DNA of 52,022 nucleotides, taken from assembly GCA_030431755.1 (NCBI GenBank), contig JAUIIK010000020.1, positions 1 to 52,022 of the forward strand, in the 5' to 3' direction. The number at the start of each line of letters is the position of its first letter. Within the stretch, counting starts at the first letter, position 1. This DNA comes from Chloroflexia bacterium. Its GTDB lineage: Bacteria; Chloroflexota; Chloroflexia; Thermomicrobiales; CFX8. A model generated the notes under the pieces. The model made no database searches, was not told the origin of the DNA, and saw only the letters and a list, made by a program, of their open reading frames with translations. Position numbers and translations under genes: made by a program. Positions 8,771-17,015 of this stretch are shown here, in pieces.

Positions 8771-9148
8771 CTACGTGTCCTCCGGCTGGTGCATGAAACC
8801 GCGCTTCACGAGCCAGGCGACGGCGACGTCGATATCCGTCTCGTCGAGCGGGCCGTCGACCGCGCCCTGGAAGCCCCGGACAACGCGCCGGCCGGTTATC
8901 GGGACGAGCGCGATGGTCCGCGTCTCGCCCGGCTCGAAGCGCACCGCCCCTTTGGCGTGGGTCGCCAGGCGCATGCCGAAGGCCTTACGGCGGTCGAAGC
9001 GCAGACGCGGGTTCGCCTCGAAGATATGGAAGTGGGCTGTCAGGTGGATTGGCAGAGCGCCGGTGTTCGTCACACTGAGCTCGCTAACCGGGAGCCCGGC
9101 GTTGATCTCGACCGGAGCCTGGGCCGGGACGATCTCACCGGGGATCAC
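8771..9148 (-). CDS. ureB: Urease subunit beta
   Basis: This 125-residue protein matches the urease beta subunit. It starts with MIPGEIVP, the near-universal opening of the family, and has [15 protein letters not shown] and [15 protein letters not shown] in the expected places. The beta subunit is structural, packing against alpha and gamma in the trimeric holoenzyme. The GTG start overlaps the TGA of ureA (GTGA), and the stop lies one base before ureC, so the three subunits should be made in equal amounts from one message. A C-terminal tail of about 20 residues beyond the normal MGPL-type end includes a short acidic and charged segment, longer than in many ureases. Confidence 0.93.
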   Translation of the reverse strand: MIPGEIVPAQAPVEINAGLPVSELSVTNTGALPIHLTAHFHIFEANPRLRFDRRKAFGMRLATHAKGAVRFEPGETRTIALVPITGRRVVRGFQGAVDGPLDETDIDVAVAWLVKRGFMHQPEDT

Positions 9149-9456
9149 TGGTCTCCGCCGATCGGATTGTGGACCGTGACCAGTCGTGCGCCATCGGGAA
9201 AGAGGGCGTCGACGCTGAGCGCCGGGATCATCTCGGCCACGCCTTCCATGACGTCGTCGCGACTGAGAACGCGTAGCGCGTGGGCGACGACCTCGAGATG
9301 CGTTTTGCCGGCGCGCGCTTCCTCAAAGATCTCATCGGTGATGATCGCGACGGCTTCGGCGTGGTTTAGAAGCAGTCCGCGTGCCTGACGTTTGCGGGCC
9401 AGCTCAGCTGCCGTGAATACCAGCAGGCGGTCGGTTTCCTTCGGGGTCAACGCCAT
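9145..9456 (-). CDS. ureA: Urease subunit gamma
   Basis: This 103-residue protein is a standard urease gamma subunit: [18 protein letters not shown] at the start, [18 protein letters not shown] in the middle, and [14 protein letters not shown] plus [12 protein letters not shown] near the end. It is structural and binds the alpha-beta unit. Two ATG codons occur in tandem; the second (9456) has the better spacing to GAGGA, five bases away. The frame continues upstream, but that longer version has no urease similarity. The first 53 bases overlap, in another frame, the end of the upstream lipoprotein gene, which is an unusually long overlap and implies co-transcription. Confidence 0.95.
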   Translation of the reverse strand: MALTPKETDRLLVFTAAELARKRQARGLLLNHAEAVAIITDEIFEEARAGKTHLEVVAHALRVLSRDDVMEGVAEMIPALSVDALFPDGARLVTVHNPIGGDQ

Positions 9457-10405
9457 CATCGTCCTCTTCCGCCTCAATGTCGAGCAGATCGGGTCGTACC
9501 GGGATCTCGTGGCCCGGCGCGGCGCGGTGCCAAAAGCGCTCGACGATCTGACGCACTTGCGCGGCGACCCATGCGCCCTCTCGCGTGATTGTCGTGCGGC
9601 GCGGGAAGTGCCCGGCCGCGCCCGAGATCGAGTGCGCCAGCCGAGGTCTGCGGACGAGCACCAGGCCGACCAGGATGGCCAGCACGACCGCCCCAATAGC
9701 GGAGGCGACACCGGCGATAATGAATAGCGCTGCCCGGCTGGGCGCGCCGGCGCTAGCGGCCGTGCGCGTGGAAATCGTCTCGTCAGGCTCGATCTCCCAA
9801 CGCAGGGTTCCGGGGGCGACCTCTGCGCCGGTGGAGTCGATCAGGTCGCCCGGCACCGACACCTGGTAGCTGATGGCGACGTCTTCTTCAAGCTCGTCGC
9901 GCGGTACACCCTCGGCGGCGTCCATCGACGCGACCGAATCATAGAGCAGCCCGCCGTCGATGCTCATGTCAAGGACGAAATTCGTGCCGCCAACGGCCGC
10001 GCCTTCTTGCTGAAAATAGCCGCTGAACGGGGCGCTGATGCCGGGACTCTCGTTGATACCGGTGGCGTTGAGCAGGCTGTTGAGCGCCGCGCCGGCGTCT
10101 TCGCCATCCGGTCGCTCGATTGAGACGCGCAGGATGACCTCGTCGTCGGTGACGATCTGGCTGGCGTCGAGACCCGCATCAGCGGCGTTCGTTGCGATCT
10201 CGTCCCAGGCGGCTGTCTCGCCGGCCTCCTCAGCTGCCTCGTACTCGGCGCGGGGAACGACGACGGACAGCGCGTGGACGGCCGAGCCGTCGCGTTGAAA
10301 GTCGGAGGTGAACTCAACCTGGACGCAAGCGGAACTCGCGAGCACGATTACTAGCAATGCGAGTGTCGGCAGGCCACGGAGCTTGAGCTGTCGAATCGCC
10401 TCCAC
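9404..10405 (-). CDS. LppM-like lipoprotein with C-terminal membrane anchor
   Basis: The 333-residue product starts at a GTG (10405) with GGAGGGA eight bases ahead. It has a lipoprotein signal peptide ([16 protein letters not shown], acylated Cys27) and a domain opening [21 protein letters not shown] like that of LppM/DUF3153 proteins. A second membrane segment spans about residues 226-251 and is followed by a basic, then acidic cytoplasmic tail of about 80 residues. The bulk therefore lies outside the membrane with both ends anchored. It overlaps ureA by 53 bases. Function unknown; in mycobacteria LppM has been linked to surface lipid handling, which need not apply here. The urease link may be only positional. 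Confidence 0.65.
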   Translation of the reverse strand: MEAIRQLKLRGLPTLALLVIVLASSACVQVEFTSDFQRDGSAVHALSVVVPRAEYEAAEEAGETAAWDEIATNAADAGLDASQIVTDDEVILRVSIERPDGEDAGAALNSLLNATGINESPGISAPFSGYFQQEGAAVGGTNFVLDMSIDGGLLYDSVASMDAAEGVPRDELEEDVAISYQVSVPGDLIDSTGAEVAPGTLRWEIEPDETISTRTAASAGAPSRAALFIIAGVASAIGAVVLAILVGLVLVRRPRLAHSISGAAGHFPRRTTITREGAWVAAQVRQIVERFWHRAAPGHEIPVRPDLLDIEAEEDDDGVDPEGNRPPAGIHGS

Positions 10406-10512
10406 TCGCTTCGTCCCTCCCCCAGGACTACAACGAACGCTGGCACGGTCGGACCGCAGCCTACTATATTCCATAGTGAGTGCGGGGGCGCAAGCGCTTG
10501 GAGTCGGGAGAT

Positions 10513-11142
10513 ATGTCAAGCATGTATGAGATCGTCGAACCAATGCCGTCGGCGTTGACGGTCATCCAGGCGGGCCTGGACCGTGCCGATGCCGAACGTA
10601 TCGAATGCGCCTATCGCTTTGCGGCTCACGCGCACGACGGACAAACCCGTGACGAAGGGACGCCGTTCATCGAACATCCGGTGCGAGTGGCGCTCGTGCT
10701 CTGGCAGGAGCTTGGTTCGCGGGATGTCGATCTACTGGTCGCGGCGTTGCTTCACGACACCATCGAAGATAGCCCCGAGGTTGACGATGCATTGGTAGCC
10801 TCCGCCTTTGGCGAACGGGTTGCACGTCTCGTCCTCGATGTCACAAAAGAGCCAGTCCCGGCCGCGCAACGCGCAGCACGCGATCGTGCCTACATTGACC
10901 GGCTGCGGACGCTCGACGCGGACGCGCGGCTCCTGAAGCTCGCCGACCGGATCGACAACCTGCGCTCCGTTGTCGGCTCCGGCGACCGCGACAAAGCCTT
11001 GCGCTATCTCACGGTCTCGCGGGCGGAGTTTGTGCCATTGGCGCTGATGACCGACCATGCGGCGCTGCAGCTCGTCACCGCGGCCTGTGACGCGATCGCG
11101 GCAGCGCTGGGTCCTGTAGCCGAGGAGGCGTCGGGCCTATGA
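10513..11142 (+). CDS. HD-domain hydrolase, SpoT/MESH1-like
   Basis: This 209-residue single-domain protein resembles the (p)ppGpp hydrolase domain of RelA/SpoT proteins and the small MESH1-type hydrolases. The metal-binding HD pair is His81-Asp82 in ALLHDTIEDSP; the first histidines are in AAHAHDGQ (39 and 41), and KLADRIDNL at 142-150 matches the last conserved motif (KLADRxxN). There is no synthetase domain. It would remove the stringent-response alarmone, or act on NADPH as MESH1 can. The ATG at 10513 is two bases from GGGAG; ATG 10522 is an alternative. It overlaps the end of the histidine kinase gene tail to tail by six bases. Confidence 0.8.
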   Translation: MSSMYEIVEPMPSALTVIQAGLDRADAERIECAYRFAAHAHDGQTRDEGTPFIEHPVRVALVLWQELGSRDVDLLVAALLHDTIEDSPEVDDALVASAFGERVARLVLDVTKEPVPAAQRAARDRAYIDRLRTLDADARLLKLADRIDNLRSVVGSGDRDKALRYLTVSRAEFVPLALMTDHAALQLVTAACDAIAAALGPVAEEASGL

Positions 11143-12627
11143 GCGGATGCCCGGCGCGGGTTGTCCGGTCGGGACGTGTCCAGGTTCCCGGAGTGTGTCC
11201 CGCACTCTTGCACGCGCATCCGGGCTTGCCAGCGGCAGGCGCACCGTAAAGGTTGCGCCGTGGCCAGGCACGCTATCAGCTGAGATCGAGCCACCGTGCG
11301 TCTCCGTGATCCAACGGGCGATGGCCAGCCCGAGCCCGGTCCCGCCGGACGAGCGCGCTCGCGCGCCGTCGGTCCGATAGAAGCGGTCGAAGATGCGCTC
11401 GCGGTGTTCCGGCGCGAATCCGGGCCCGTTGTCGGCCACAGTGATGACGGCGGTCTTGCCGGTTGTAACGACGCTGAGCTCAACGGTGCTGCCGGGCGGC
11501 GTGTGGATGCGGGCGTTGTCGAGCAGGATCAGGATCAGCTGGCGGATCTGGTCGGCATTGCCCATGACGAGCGCTTCAGCGTCGCTGATATTCACCTGCA
11601 AGTCATGATCCTGTGCGAGCGGACGGTGAATGCGCACTGCCTCGGTCGCCGCGATGGCGAGATCGATCTCCTCGCGCATCTCCGGCGACCAGCCGACGTC
11701 TGCCCGGGCCAGCGTCAGGAGGTCGGCGACGAGCCGGCTCATACGGTCGGTTTCGCTGCCGATGTCATCCAGGCTCTCGGTGAGCAGTTCGAGGTCGATG
11801 CGATCCTCGCGCACCATCGTCTGGAGGATATCGGTGTTGCCGCGCAATGCGGTCAGGGGTGTCCTCAGCTCGTGGGAGGCGTCTGCGACGAACTGACGAT
11901 GCGAGTCGAAGGCGACCTCCAGGCGGTCGAGCATCGCGTTGAAGGTCTCCGAGAGCCGTTCGACTTCATCATTGGTTTGTGGCGAGGCGATACGTTGGGA
12001 GAGGTCGCTCGCGCCTCCGATGGCGCGGGCTGAAGCGGCCATCCTTCGGAGCGGTCGCAGCGCGGCGTCGGCGACCATCCAGGCGGCGCCGGCGGCCAGG
12101 ATCGTGCCTAGCAGCGACCCTGCAACGAGAATCGTCGTCAACTGCTTCATCGTCTGTTGCAATGGCTCGCGTGACTCGGCCACCTGGATGAAGGCGAACA
12201 GCTCACCACTTGGGACGAAGACGGGCGCGGAATAGACGCGCAGTTCGCTGTCTGCGACTTCGTCGTTGTAGTAGTGGGCTTTGCGATCCCGGTTGGATTC
12301 GAGGATTGCTTCGGTAACCGGGATCTTCTGGTCTGCGAGGTTCTCTGTACTACTGACGACCTGGTAGTTGGTATTGAGGACCTGGATGTAGAGCCCTGGC
12401 GACGCGAACGGTTCAGGGTTCTCGAGGGCGTCGACGAACCTACCGCTTTCGATGTCGACGTAGATCTCCTGGTCTTGGAGCAGGCGATTGTAGACCGACG
12501 ACACGCGCTGATCCATCTCGTTCTGGAGATTGCGCTGCATCATGTAATGGATGCCGAGCGAAAGCAGGATGAAGATGCCCAGCATGATCGCGGCGGCCCA
12601 GATGGTGAAGCGGAGACGGATAGACAT
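11137..12627 (-). CDS. Two-component sensor histidine kinase
   Basis: A 496-residue membrane kinase with TM1 at about 8-28, an outer sensor domain to about 160, TM2 at about 163-186 and HAMP at about 187-240. The dimerisation helix has the phospho-accepting His252 in ADASHELRTPLTALRGN. The ATP-binding domain shows the N box (LILLDNARIH), G1 (VADNGPGFA), F (IFDRFYRTDG) and G2 (GGTGLGLAIAR). It phosphorylates the response regulator encoded 20 bases upstream. The outer domain is of the small PAS-like (Cache) size, ligand unknown. It is the last gene of the cinA / M16 / regulator / kinase unit. Confidence 0.95.
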   Translation of the reverse strand: MSIRLRFTIWAAAIMLGIFILLSLGIHYMMQRNLQNEMDQRVSSVYNRLLQDQEIYVDIESGRFVDALENPEPFASPGLYIQVLNTNYQVVSSTENLADQKIPVTEAILESNRDRKAHYYNDEVADSELRVYSAPVFVPSGELFAFIQVAESREPLQQTMKQLTTILVAGSLLGTILAAGAAWMVADAALRPLRRMAASARAIGGASDLSQRIASPQTNDEVERLSETFNAMLDRLEVAFDSHRQFVADASHELRTPLTALRGNTDILQTMVREDRIDLELLTESLDDIGSETDRMSRLVADLLTLARADVGWSPEMREEIDLAIAATEAVRIHRPLAQDHDLQVNISDAEALVMGNADQIRQLILILLDNARIHTPPGSTVELSVVTTGKTAVITVADNGPGFAPEHRERIFDRFYRTDGARARSSGGTGLGLAIARWITETHGGSISADSVPGHGATFTVRLPLASPDARARVRDTLREPGHVPTGQPAPGIRS

Positions 12628-12647
12628 GCTGCTCCTGCCCCTGGCGC

Positions 12648-13379
12648 CTATGCGGTCTCGTCGCTGGCCGGGCGGAGGGCGTAGCCCGCGCCGCGCACAG
12701 TGGCGAGAATGCGCGGCTCGCCGCCGGCCTCGAGATGCCGCCGCAGGCTGGAAATGTACACCTCGAGGACATTCGATTCACCGGGGAAGTCGTAGCCCCA
12801 GACGCGGTCCATGATCGTGTCCCGCGAGAGCACCTGGTTCGGGTTACGGATGAAGAGCTGGAGCAAGTCGAACTCGCGCGTCGTTAGCTCGATCTGGCGG
12901 TCGTTGCGGTAGGCGAAGCGCGTGCCGGTATCGAGCCGCAGATCGCCGGCTCGGAGGACTTCGGATTCCTGGCCTGGCGGGTTGTCGCGCTCCTGCCGCC
13001 GGAGCAGCGCCCTGATGCGCGCCAGCAGCTCGGGGAAGGCGAAAGGTTTGACGAGATAGTCGTCAGCGCCGGCGTCGAGGCCGGCGACCCGGTCCTGGAC
13101 CTCGTCGCGGGCCGTCAGCATCAGGATCGGCACATCGCCGCCACGCCCAGACGGCTCCCGGCGCAGGGTGCGACAGACGTCGATGCCGTTGGTGCCCGGC
13201 AGCATGATGTCGAGGACGATCAGCGCTGGCTCGTGCTCGAAGAAGGCGTCGATCCCGCCTCCGCCGGTGGCTTCAACATGCACGCCGTAGCCTTCGAGGC
13301 GCAAACCTCGGCGGAGCATCGAACTGATCGCGGGATCGTCTTCAACGACGAGGATCGTAGGTGTCTCGGCAGCTTCCAT
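12648..13379 (-). CDS. OmpR/PhoB-family response regulator
   Basis: This 243-residue regulator has a receiver domain (about 7-125) with acidic pair Glu13-Asp14-Asp15, phospho-acceptor Asp57 in IVLDIMLPG, and the conserved Thr and Lys in LTARD and LVKPFAFPEL. It is followed by a winged-helix DNA-binding domain (about 145-238) with LTTREFDLLQLFIRNPNQVLSR and RVWGYDF, the typical OmpR signature. It should bind direct repeats near genes controlled by the kinase encoded next to it. Its start lies 11 bases after the M16 peptidase stop, so kinase and regulator are probably expressed with cinA and the peptidase. Target genes cannot be inferred. Confidence 0.96.
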   Translation of the reverse strand: MEAAETPTILVVEDDPAISSMLRRGLRLEGYGVHVEATGGGGIDAFFEHEPALIVLDIMLPGTNGIDVCRTLRREPSGRGGDVPILMLTARDEVQDRVAGLDAGADDYLVKPFAFPELLARIRALLRRQERDNPPGQESEVLRAGDLRLDTGTRFAYRNDRQIELTTREFDLLQLFIRNPNQVLSRDTIMDRVWGYDFPGESNVLEVYISSLRRHLEAGGEPRILATVRGAGYALRPASDETA

Positions 13380-13390
13380 GGGCGCTCGTC

Positions 13391-14683
13391 TTACAGCGTC
13401 AGCAGCGACTCGAATCGATCTTGATTGTCATACGGGCCAATTAATACCAAGTTAAGATGCTCGGTCGAGTAGATCTCGCGGGCGAGCTCCAGGAGGTCCT
13501 CGGCGTTGACGCTGTCGATCAGGTTCATGACCTCGCGCGGTGTCTTGATCTCGCCGAAGGTCAGCTCCTGACCGCCGATCCAGGAGGCGACGGCGCGGGA
13601 GTCCTCCAGGCCCATGACGATGCGGCCTTTGCTCAGCTCCTTGTTGCGTGTGAGCTCCTCGGGCGGGACGATCTCGTCGCGCAGATTGCGCAGTTCGCCG
13701 ACGATGGCGGTAATCGTCTCGTCGACGCGCTCCAGGTCGGTGCCGGCGTAGACGACGCCCTGTCCGGCGTCGGTGTACTGTCGAAAGTAGCCGTAGACGG
13801 CGTATACCAGACCCCGCCGCTCGCGGATCTCCTGAAACAGGCGCGAGCTCATGCCGGAGGAGAGCACTGAGTCGATCATCGCCTGGGCATAGCGCCGAGG
13901 ATCGGTGTAGGCGATGGCCGGGTGACCGATGCAGAGATGCGCTTGCTCGGTCATGCGGTTGACAAGCCGGACGCGCGGGCCGTCGTCGCACACTTTCGCG
14001 GACTGGATCGAACCGTTCGACCCCGGCGCCATATCGCCGAAGGCTTTGTCGGCCATCTCGACGAGCCAGTCGTGGTCCACCCGTCCGGCAGCTGCGATGA
14101 CGAGCTGATCGGGCGTGTAGTGCTCGTTGAGGAAGTGGCGCATGTCGCCGGAGCTGACGCCGCCGACGGTCAGCTCGCTGCCGAGAATCGACCGGCCAAC
14201 CGGCTGGCCGCGCCAGACGAGCTCATCGACCAGATCGTGAACGAGATCGTCGGGCGTGTCGTTGACACCACGGATCTCCTCGATGACGACGAAGCGTTCC
14301 TTTTCGATCTCGTGTTCGGGGAACGTCGAATGGCGCACGACATCGGCCAGTACGTCGAAGGCGCGGTCGAGATGGGCGGCGGGCACCTTGGCCCAGTAGT
14401 TCGTGCTCTCGCGACCGGTCGCCGCGTTGATGATCCCGCCGACTTCTTCGATCTCCATCGTGATCATGACCGGGTCGGGCCGCCGCTCGGTGCCTTTGAA
14501 GAGCATGTGCTCAATGAAGTGGGCGATGCCGGCCTGCTCGTCGACCTCATGCCGGGAGCCAGAACCAAAAAGGAAGCTGATGCTAGCGGAGTGGACGTGA
14601 TTCATGCGGCTTGTAACCACCCGCAACCCGTTGTCGAGGGTTGTCTTCCGGTAGAACTCCCGCTGCCTAGTGCTACTCATCAT
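13391..14683 (-). CDS. M16-family zinc peptidase (processing-peptidase type)
   Basis: This 430-residue protein is a single-copy M16 peptidase of the mitochondrial-processing-peptidase/PqqL group. The inverted zinc motif HFIEH is at residues 55-59 (Glu58 catalytic), followed by the distal Glu in the helix around EIEKERFVVIEEI. The second, non-catalytic half contains the usual RGLVYAVYGYF segment. Family members cut small peptides in a closing chamber. Two ATGs in tandem open the gene, both overlapping the end of cinA; the second (14680) is better spaced from AGGG. In many Gram-positive genomes a similar peptidase follows polynucleotide phosphorylase; here it sits between cinA and a two-component pair instead. 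Confidence 0.9.
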   Translation of the reverse strand: MMSSTRQREFYRKTTLDNGLRVVTSRMNHVHSASISFLFGSGSRHEVDEQAGIAHFIEHMLFKGTERRPDPVMITMEIEEVGGIINAATGRESTNYWAKVPAAHLDRAFDVLADVVRHSTFPEHEIEKERFVVIEEIRGVNDTPDDLVHDLVDELVWRGQPVGRSILGSELTVGGVSSGDMRHFLNEHYTPDQLVIAAAGRVDHDWLVEMADKAFGDMAPGSNGSIQSAKVCDDGPRVRLVNRMTEQAHLCIGHPAIAYTDPRRYAQAMIDSVLSSGMSSRLFQEIRERRGLVYAVYGYFRQYTDAGQGVVYAGTDLERVDETITAIVGELRNLRDEIVPPEELTRNKELSKGRIVMGLEDSRAVASWIGGQELTFGEIKTPREVMNLIDSVNAEDLLELAREIYSTEHLNLVLIGPYDNQDRFESLLTL

Positions 14684-15197
14684 GATGCCCTAACTCGCCA
14701 CCGTCCCCTGCCACGCTGGCCCCAATAGCCAGTCGTAGCGCTGCGTATGCCGTTTGTTCGATATTCTCGAGCCGGTCGCCGGCAAGCCGGAGTTCCCGTA
14801 CATCGGTTTCTCCAGGTGTCGCGACGGCGATATAGATCAGTCCGACCGGCTTACGGCGGGTCGCGCCACCCGGTCCGGCGATGCCGGTGGTTGCGATGCC
14901 GAGGTCGGCGTTTAGCGCCCGCCGCGCGCCGCCAGCCATCTCAGCCGCCGTTTCGCGGCTGACCGCGCCAACGGACGCCAGCGTTTTCTCCTGGACGCCC
15001 AGCAGGTTGCGTTTTGCCTCGTTGGAGTAGGCGATGACACCGCCCTGGTAGTAATCGGAGGAACCGGCGATCATTGTGATGATGTGACCGACAAGACCGG
15101 CCGAGCAGGACTCCGCTGTCGCGCAGGTCCAGCCACGCGCTCGTAGCGCCGTCGCAATTTCGTTGGATAGACTCAACTCACGTGCCTGATCCGGCAA
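14673..15197 (-). CDS. pncC: CinA C-terminal-domain protein, nicotinamide-nucleotide amidase
   Basis: At 174 residues this is a stand-alone CinA C-terminal domain. The family (PncC) deamidates nicotinamide mononucleotide to nicotinate mononucleotide, recycling pyridine nucleotides made by DNA ligase. Signature stretches are ATAESCSAGLVGH near residue 26, YYQGGVIAYSNEAKRNLLGV, and ATTGIAGPGGATRRKPVGL. The N-terminal CinA/molybdopterin-like domain is absent, as is common. It is the first gene of the cinA / M16 / response regulator / kinase unit and overlaps the peptidase gene by 11 bases. The 230-base gap ahead of it holds its promoter and that of the divergent ridA gene. Confidence 0.93.
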   Translation of the reverse strand: MPDQARELSLSNEIATALRARGWTCATAESCSAGLVGHIITMIAGSSDYYQGGVIAYSNEAKRNLLGVQEKTLASVGAVSRETAAEMAGGARRALNADLGIATTGIAGPGGATRRKPVGLIYIAVATPGETDVRELRLAGDRLENIEQTAYAALRLAIGASVAGDGGELGHHDE

Positions 15198-15429
15198 GCT
15201 TCTTCTTCCCGCGCTCAGATCCCTGTTTGCAGTCCTAAGACGTCCCAGCGTCTCTGCATAGATGTATCCTACGCCATTTGCGGCGTGGTTATGTCCGTCT
15301 GGCTGGATTCGATGAGCGTGTCACCGGTCCGGAGACCGGCGGCTGGCCGGATCAGGCGACGCGCGACGGTCGGCCGTACTAAGATCGCGGGAGGTCAAGA
15401 CGTATACGCGCAATTGGAGGGATTACCCC

Positions 15430-15879
15430 ATGTCGCACGAAGCAAAAGTCGCGGAGCTCGGGCTCGAGCTGCCGGCGGTTCCCGCGCCAGCCGGCAACTA
15501 TGTGCATGCTGTCCGCACCGGCAACCTGCTCTACCTGGCCGGCAAAGGCCCGATAGACGGGGACGCGCGAGGCAAGGTCGGCACGGATGTCTCGGTTGAA
15601 GACGCCTACCAGCATGCCCGGCAGGTTGGTTTGACGCTGATGGCGGTCATGAAGCAGGAGCTGGGCAGCCTGGACAACGTGAAGCAGATCGTCAAGGTGC
15701 TCGGCATGGTCAATGCCGCGGCGGACTTCGGCCAGCAGCCGGCGGTCATCAACGGCTGCTCGGATCTCTTTGTCGAAGCCTTCGGCGACGCTGGCCGCCA
15801 CGCTCGCTCGGCTGTCGGTATGGGCTCGCTTCCGAACCAGATCACCGTCGAGATCGAGGTCATCGTCGAGGTCGAGTAG
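15430..15879 (+). CDS. RidA/YjgF-family protein
   Basis: This 149-residue protein belongs to the RidA superfamily, whose founders hydrolyse reactive enamine and imine intermediates released by PLP enzymes. The fold is recognisable from GNLLYLAGKGPIDGDARGKVG and from the C-terminal RSAVGMGSLPNQITVEIEVIVEV. The strict RidA arginine (normally in an R-x-[CV] motif) falls where ARSAVGMGSLP is seen, so an Arg is present, but the protein looks like the atypical RutC/DUF1486-like branch rather than true RidA; deaminase activity is therefore uncertain. TTGGAGGG lies eight bases before the ATG. It stands alone, divergent from cinA and followed by a strong terminator. Confidence 0.88.
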   Translation: MSHEAKVAELGLELPAVPAPAGNYVHAVRTGNLLYLAGKGPIDGDARGKVGTDVSVEDAYQHARQVGLTLMAVMKQELGSLDNVKQIVKVLGMVNAAADFGQQPAVINGCSDLFVEAFGDAGRHARSAVGMGSLPNQITVEIEVIVEVE

Positions 15880-15901
15880 CTACCATACCGCCCTCAATGA
15901 C

Positions 15902-15935
15902 AACATCCCCCGGCTGGCGTCAGCCGGGGGATGTT
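15902..15935. terminator. Bidirectional intrinsic terminator
   Basis: A perfect inverted repeat with 15-base arms (AACATCCCCCGGCTG and its complement) and a four-base GCGT loop lies between the ridA gene and the convergent 317-residue gene. The outer A and T residues give a short T-run on both strands (ATGTTTT on plus), so it can end transcription from both sides. Confidence 0.88.
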
Positions 15936-15950
15936 TTGATGACCCGAGCG

Positions 15951-16904
15951 TCATGTGGCGGATGGGCTGCCGTCATCCGCGCCGCTGGTCAGTCCGTTGG
16001 CGATGTCGAGTGCCTCAGCAATAAGTTGCTCGTCGGTCGTTAGACCGGCGGTGAACGGGATCTCCCGCCGCGCAAGCGTGTCAAGTACATCGACGAGTCG
16101 CGAGCTTGCGTCGTCCGCGTCGGCAAGCATCGTCGAGAGGTCCGTGATTTCGAAGTTGCTACCCGAGGTCTCGGCTCGGTCCGCGAGCAGCGCTCCGGTG
16201 TCGAACGACGCGTCGACGATGCGGTTGATTGTCTCGAAGCCCTCGCGGGTGATTCGCATCGGGATGAGTGGCGTGCTGAGGGTCGCTTCACCGGCGAGGA
16301 AGCGCTGCCGCAGGGCACCGACGCGATCAGGGTCGAGAAGTAGCCGGCCGAGGTCCGTGTCCGCGGCTAGCCTGTCGAGTTCTGCTGCGTCGGTGCGAAG
16401 CTGCTGAAGCTCCCTGACGCCCTGCAAAATCCCGATGACTGCGCCAACGATCTGGGCGATTGTCAGGAAGCCTGTTGCGATGTTGCGGACACAGATGTCG
16501 CCGCTATCGAGAACTTCGAATGGAGCGCTGTCAGGCAACTCCAGCAACGTAACGCCGCCGGCCTGGACGATGCGTTTCGTGATGTAGGTGCAGGTGAAGT
16601 CCTCATAGAATGTGTTCTCATCGCAGCCCCGGAACTCCTGGCTCTGCAGAACATCGCGTTGCGAGCTGAAGATCGGGTACCTGATTTGTGTCTCGCGCCC
16701 GGCGACGCCTGTGGGCCCCAGGTTCAAGAAGTCCTGGCGTTTTCCGGCCGGGATCGAAAGTGCCGGGAGGTTTGCGCGGTTGTCCTGGAAGAATCTGCTC
16801 CTGAAGTCCGTCGGGCGGCTGGGTGTGTCGCTGTCGTACATGTAGAACAAGACCAGTGTCCCAACGCGCGTGGCGGATGGATTTCTTACTTGCTGGCAGG
16901 CCAT
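15951..16904 (-). CDS. Unknown four-cysteine protein, paralogue B (317 residues)
   Basis: I recognise no family. It is clearly homologous along its length to the 307-residue protein encoded just upstream. Shared features: M-x-C at the very start (Cys3), RPT-x-F, a DFL-x-x-GP stretch, YPIF, then NTFYEDFTCTYITKR, and near the end LLLDPDRV, PLIPMRITREGF and AEALDIANGLT. Cys3, Cys94, Cys105 and Cys138 are conserved with the same 10- and 32-residue spacings after Cys94 as in the paralogue, which suggests a metal site or disulphides. A hydrophobic stretch spans about 144-162. No signal peptide. The start is well supported by AAAGGAGAACCA ahead of it, and the gene ends at a bidirectional terminator. 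Confidence 0.7.
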   Translation of the reverse strand: MACQQVRNPSATRVGTLVLFYMYDSDTPSRPTDFRSRFFQDNRANLPALSIPAGKRQDFLNLGPTGVAGRETQIRYPIFSSQRDVLQSQEFRGCDENTFYEDFTCTYITKRIVQAGGVTLLELPDSAPFEVLDSGDICVRNIATGFLTIAQIVGAVIGILQGVRELQQLRTDAAELDRLAADTDLGRLLLDPDRVGALRQRFLAGEATLSTPLIPMRITREGFETINRIVDASFDTGALLADRAETSGSNFEITDLSTMLADADDASSRLVDVLDTLARREIPFTAGLTTDEQLIAEALDIANGLTSGADDGSPSAT

Positions 16905-17015
16905 GGTGGTTCTCCTTTGTGCTCTGCTTCAAAATGTCTGATATCTGTAAACGAAGATCGCGCGATGTTCAGGCGCCGGAGTGGCTCCTGGCCATCCTTT
17001 GTGCGTGCCTGTGCG

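Noticed and set aside
9457-9711. N-terminal extension of ureA to 188 residues
   Set aside because: The extension has no urease gamma similarity and lies over the lipoprotein gene; the family start is the ATG at 9456.
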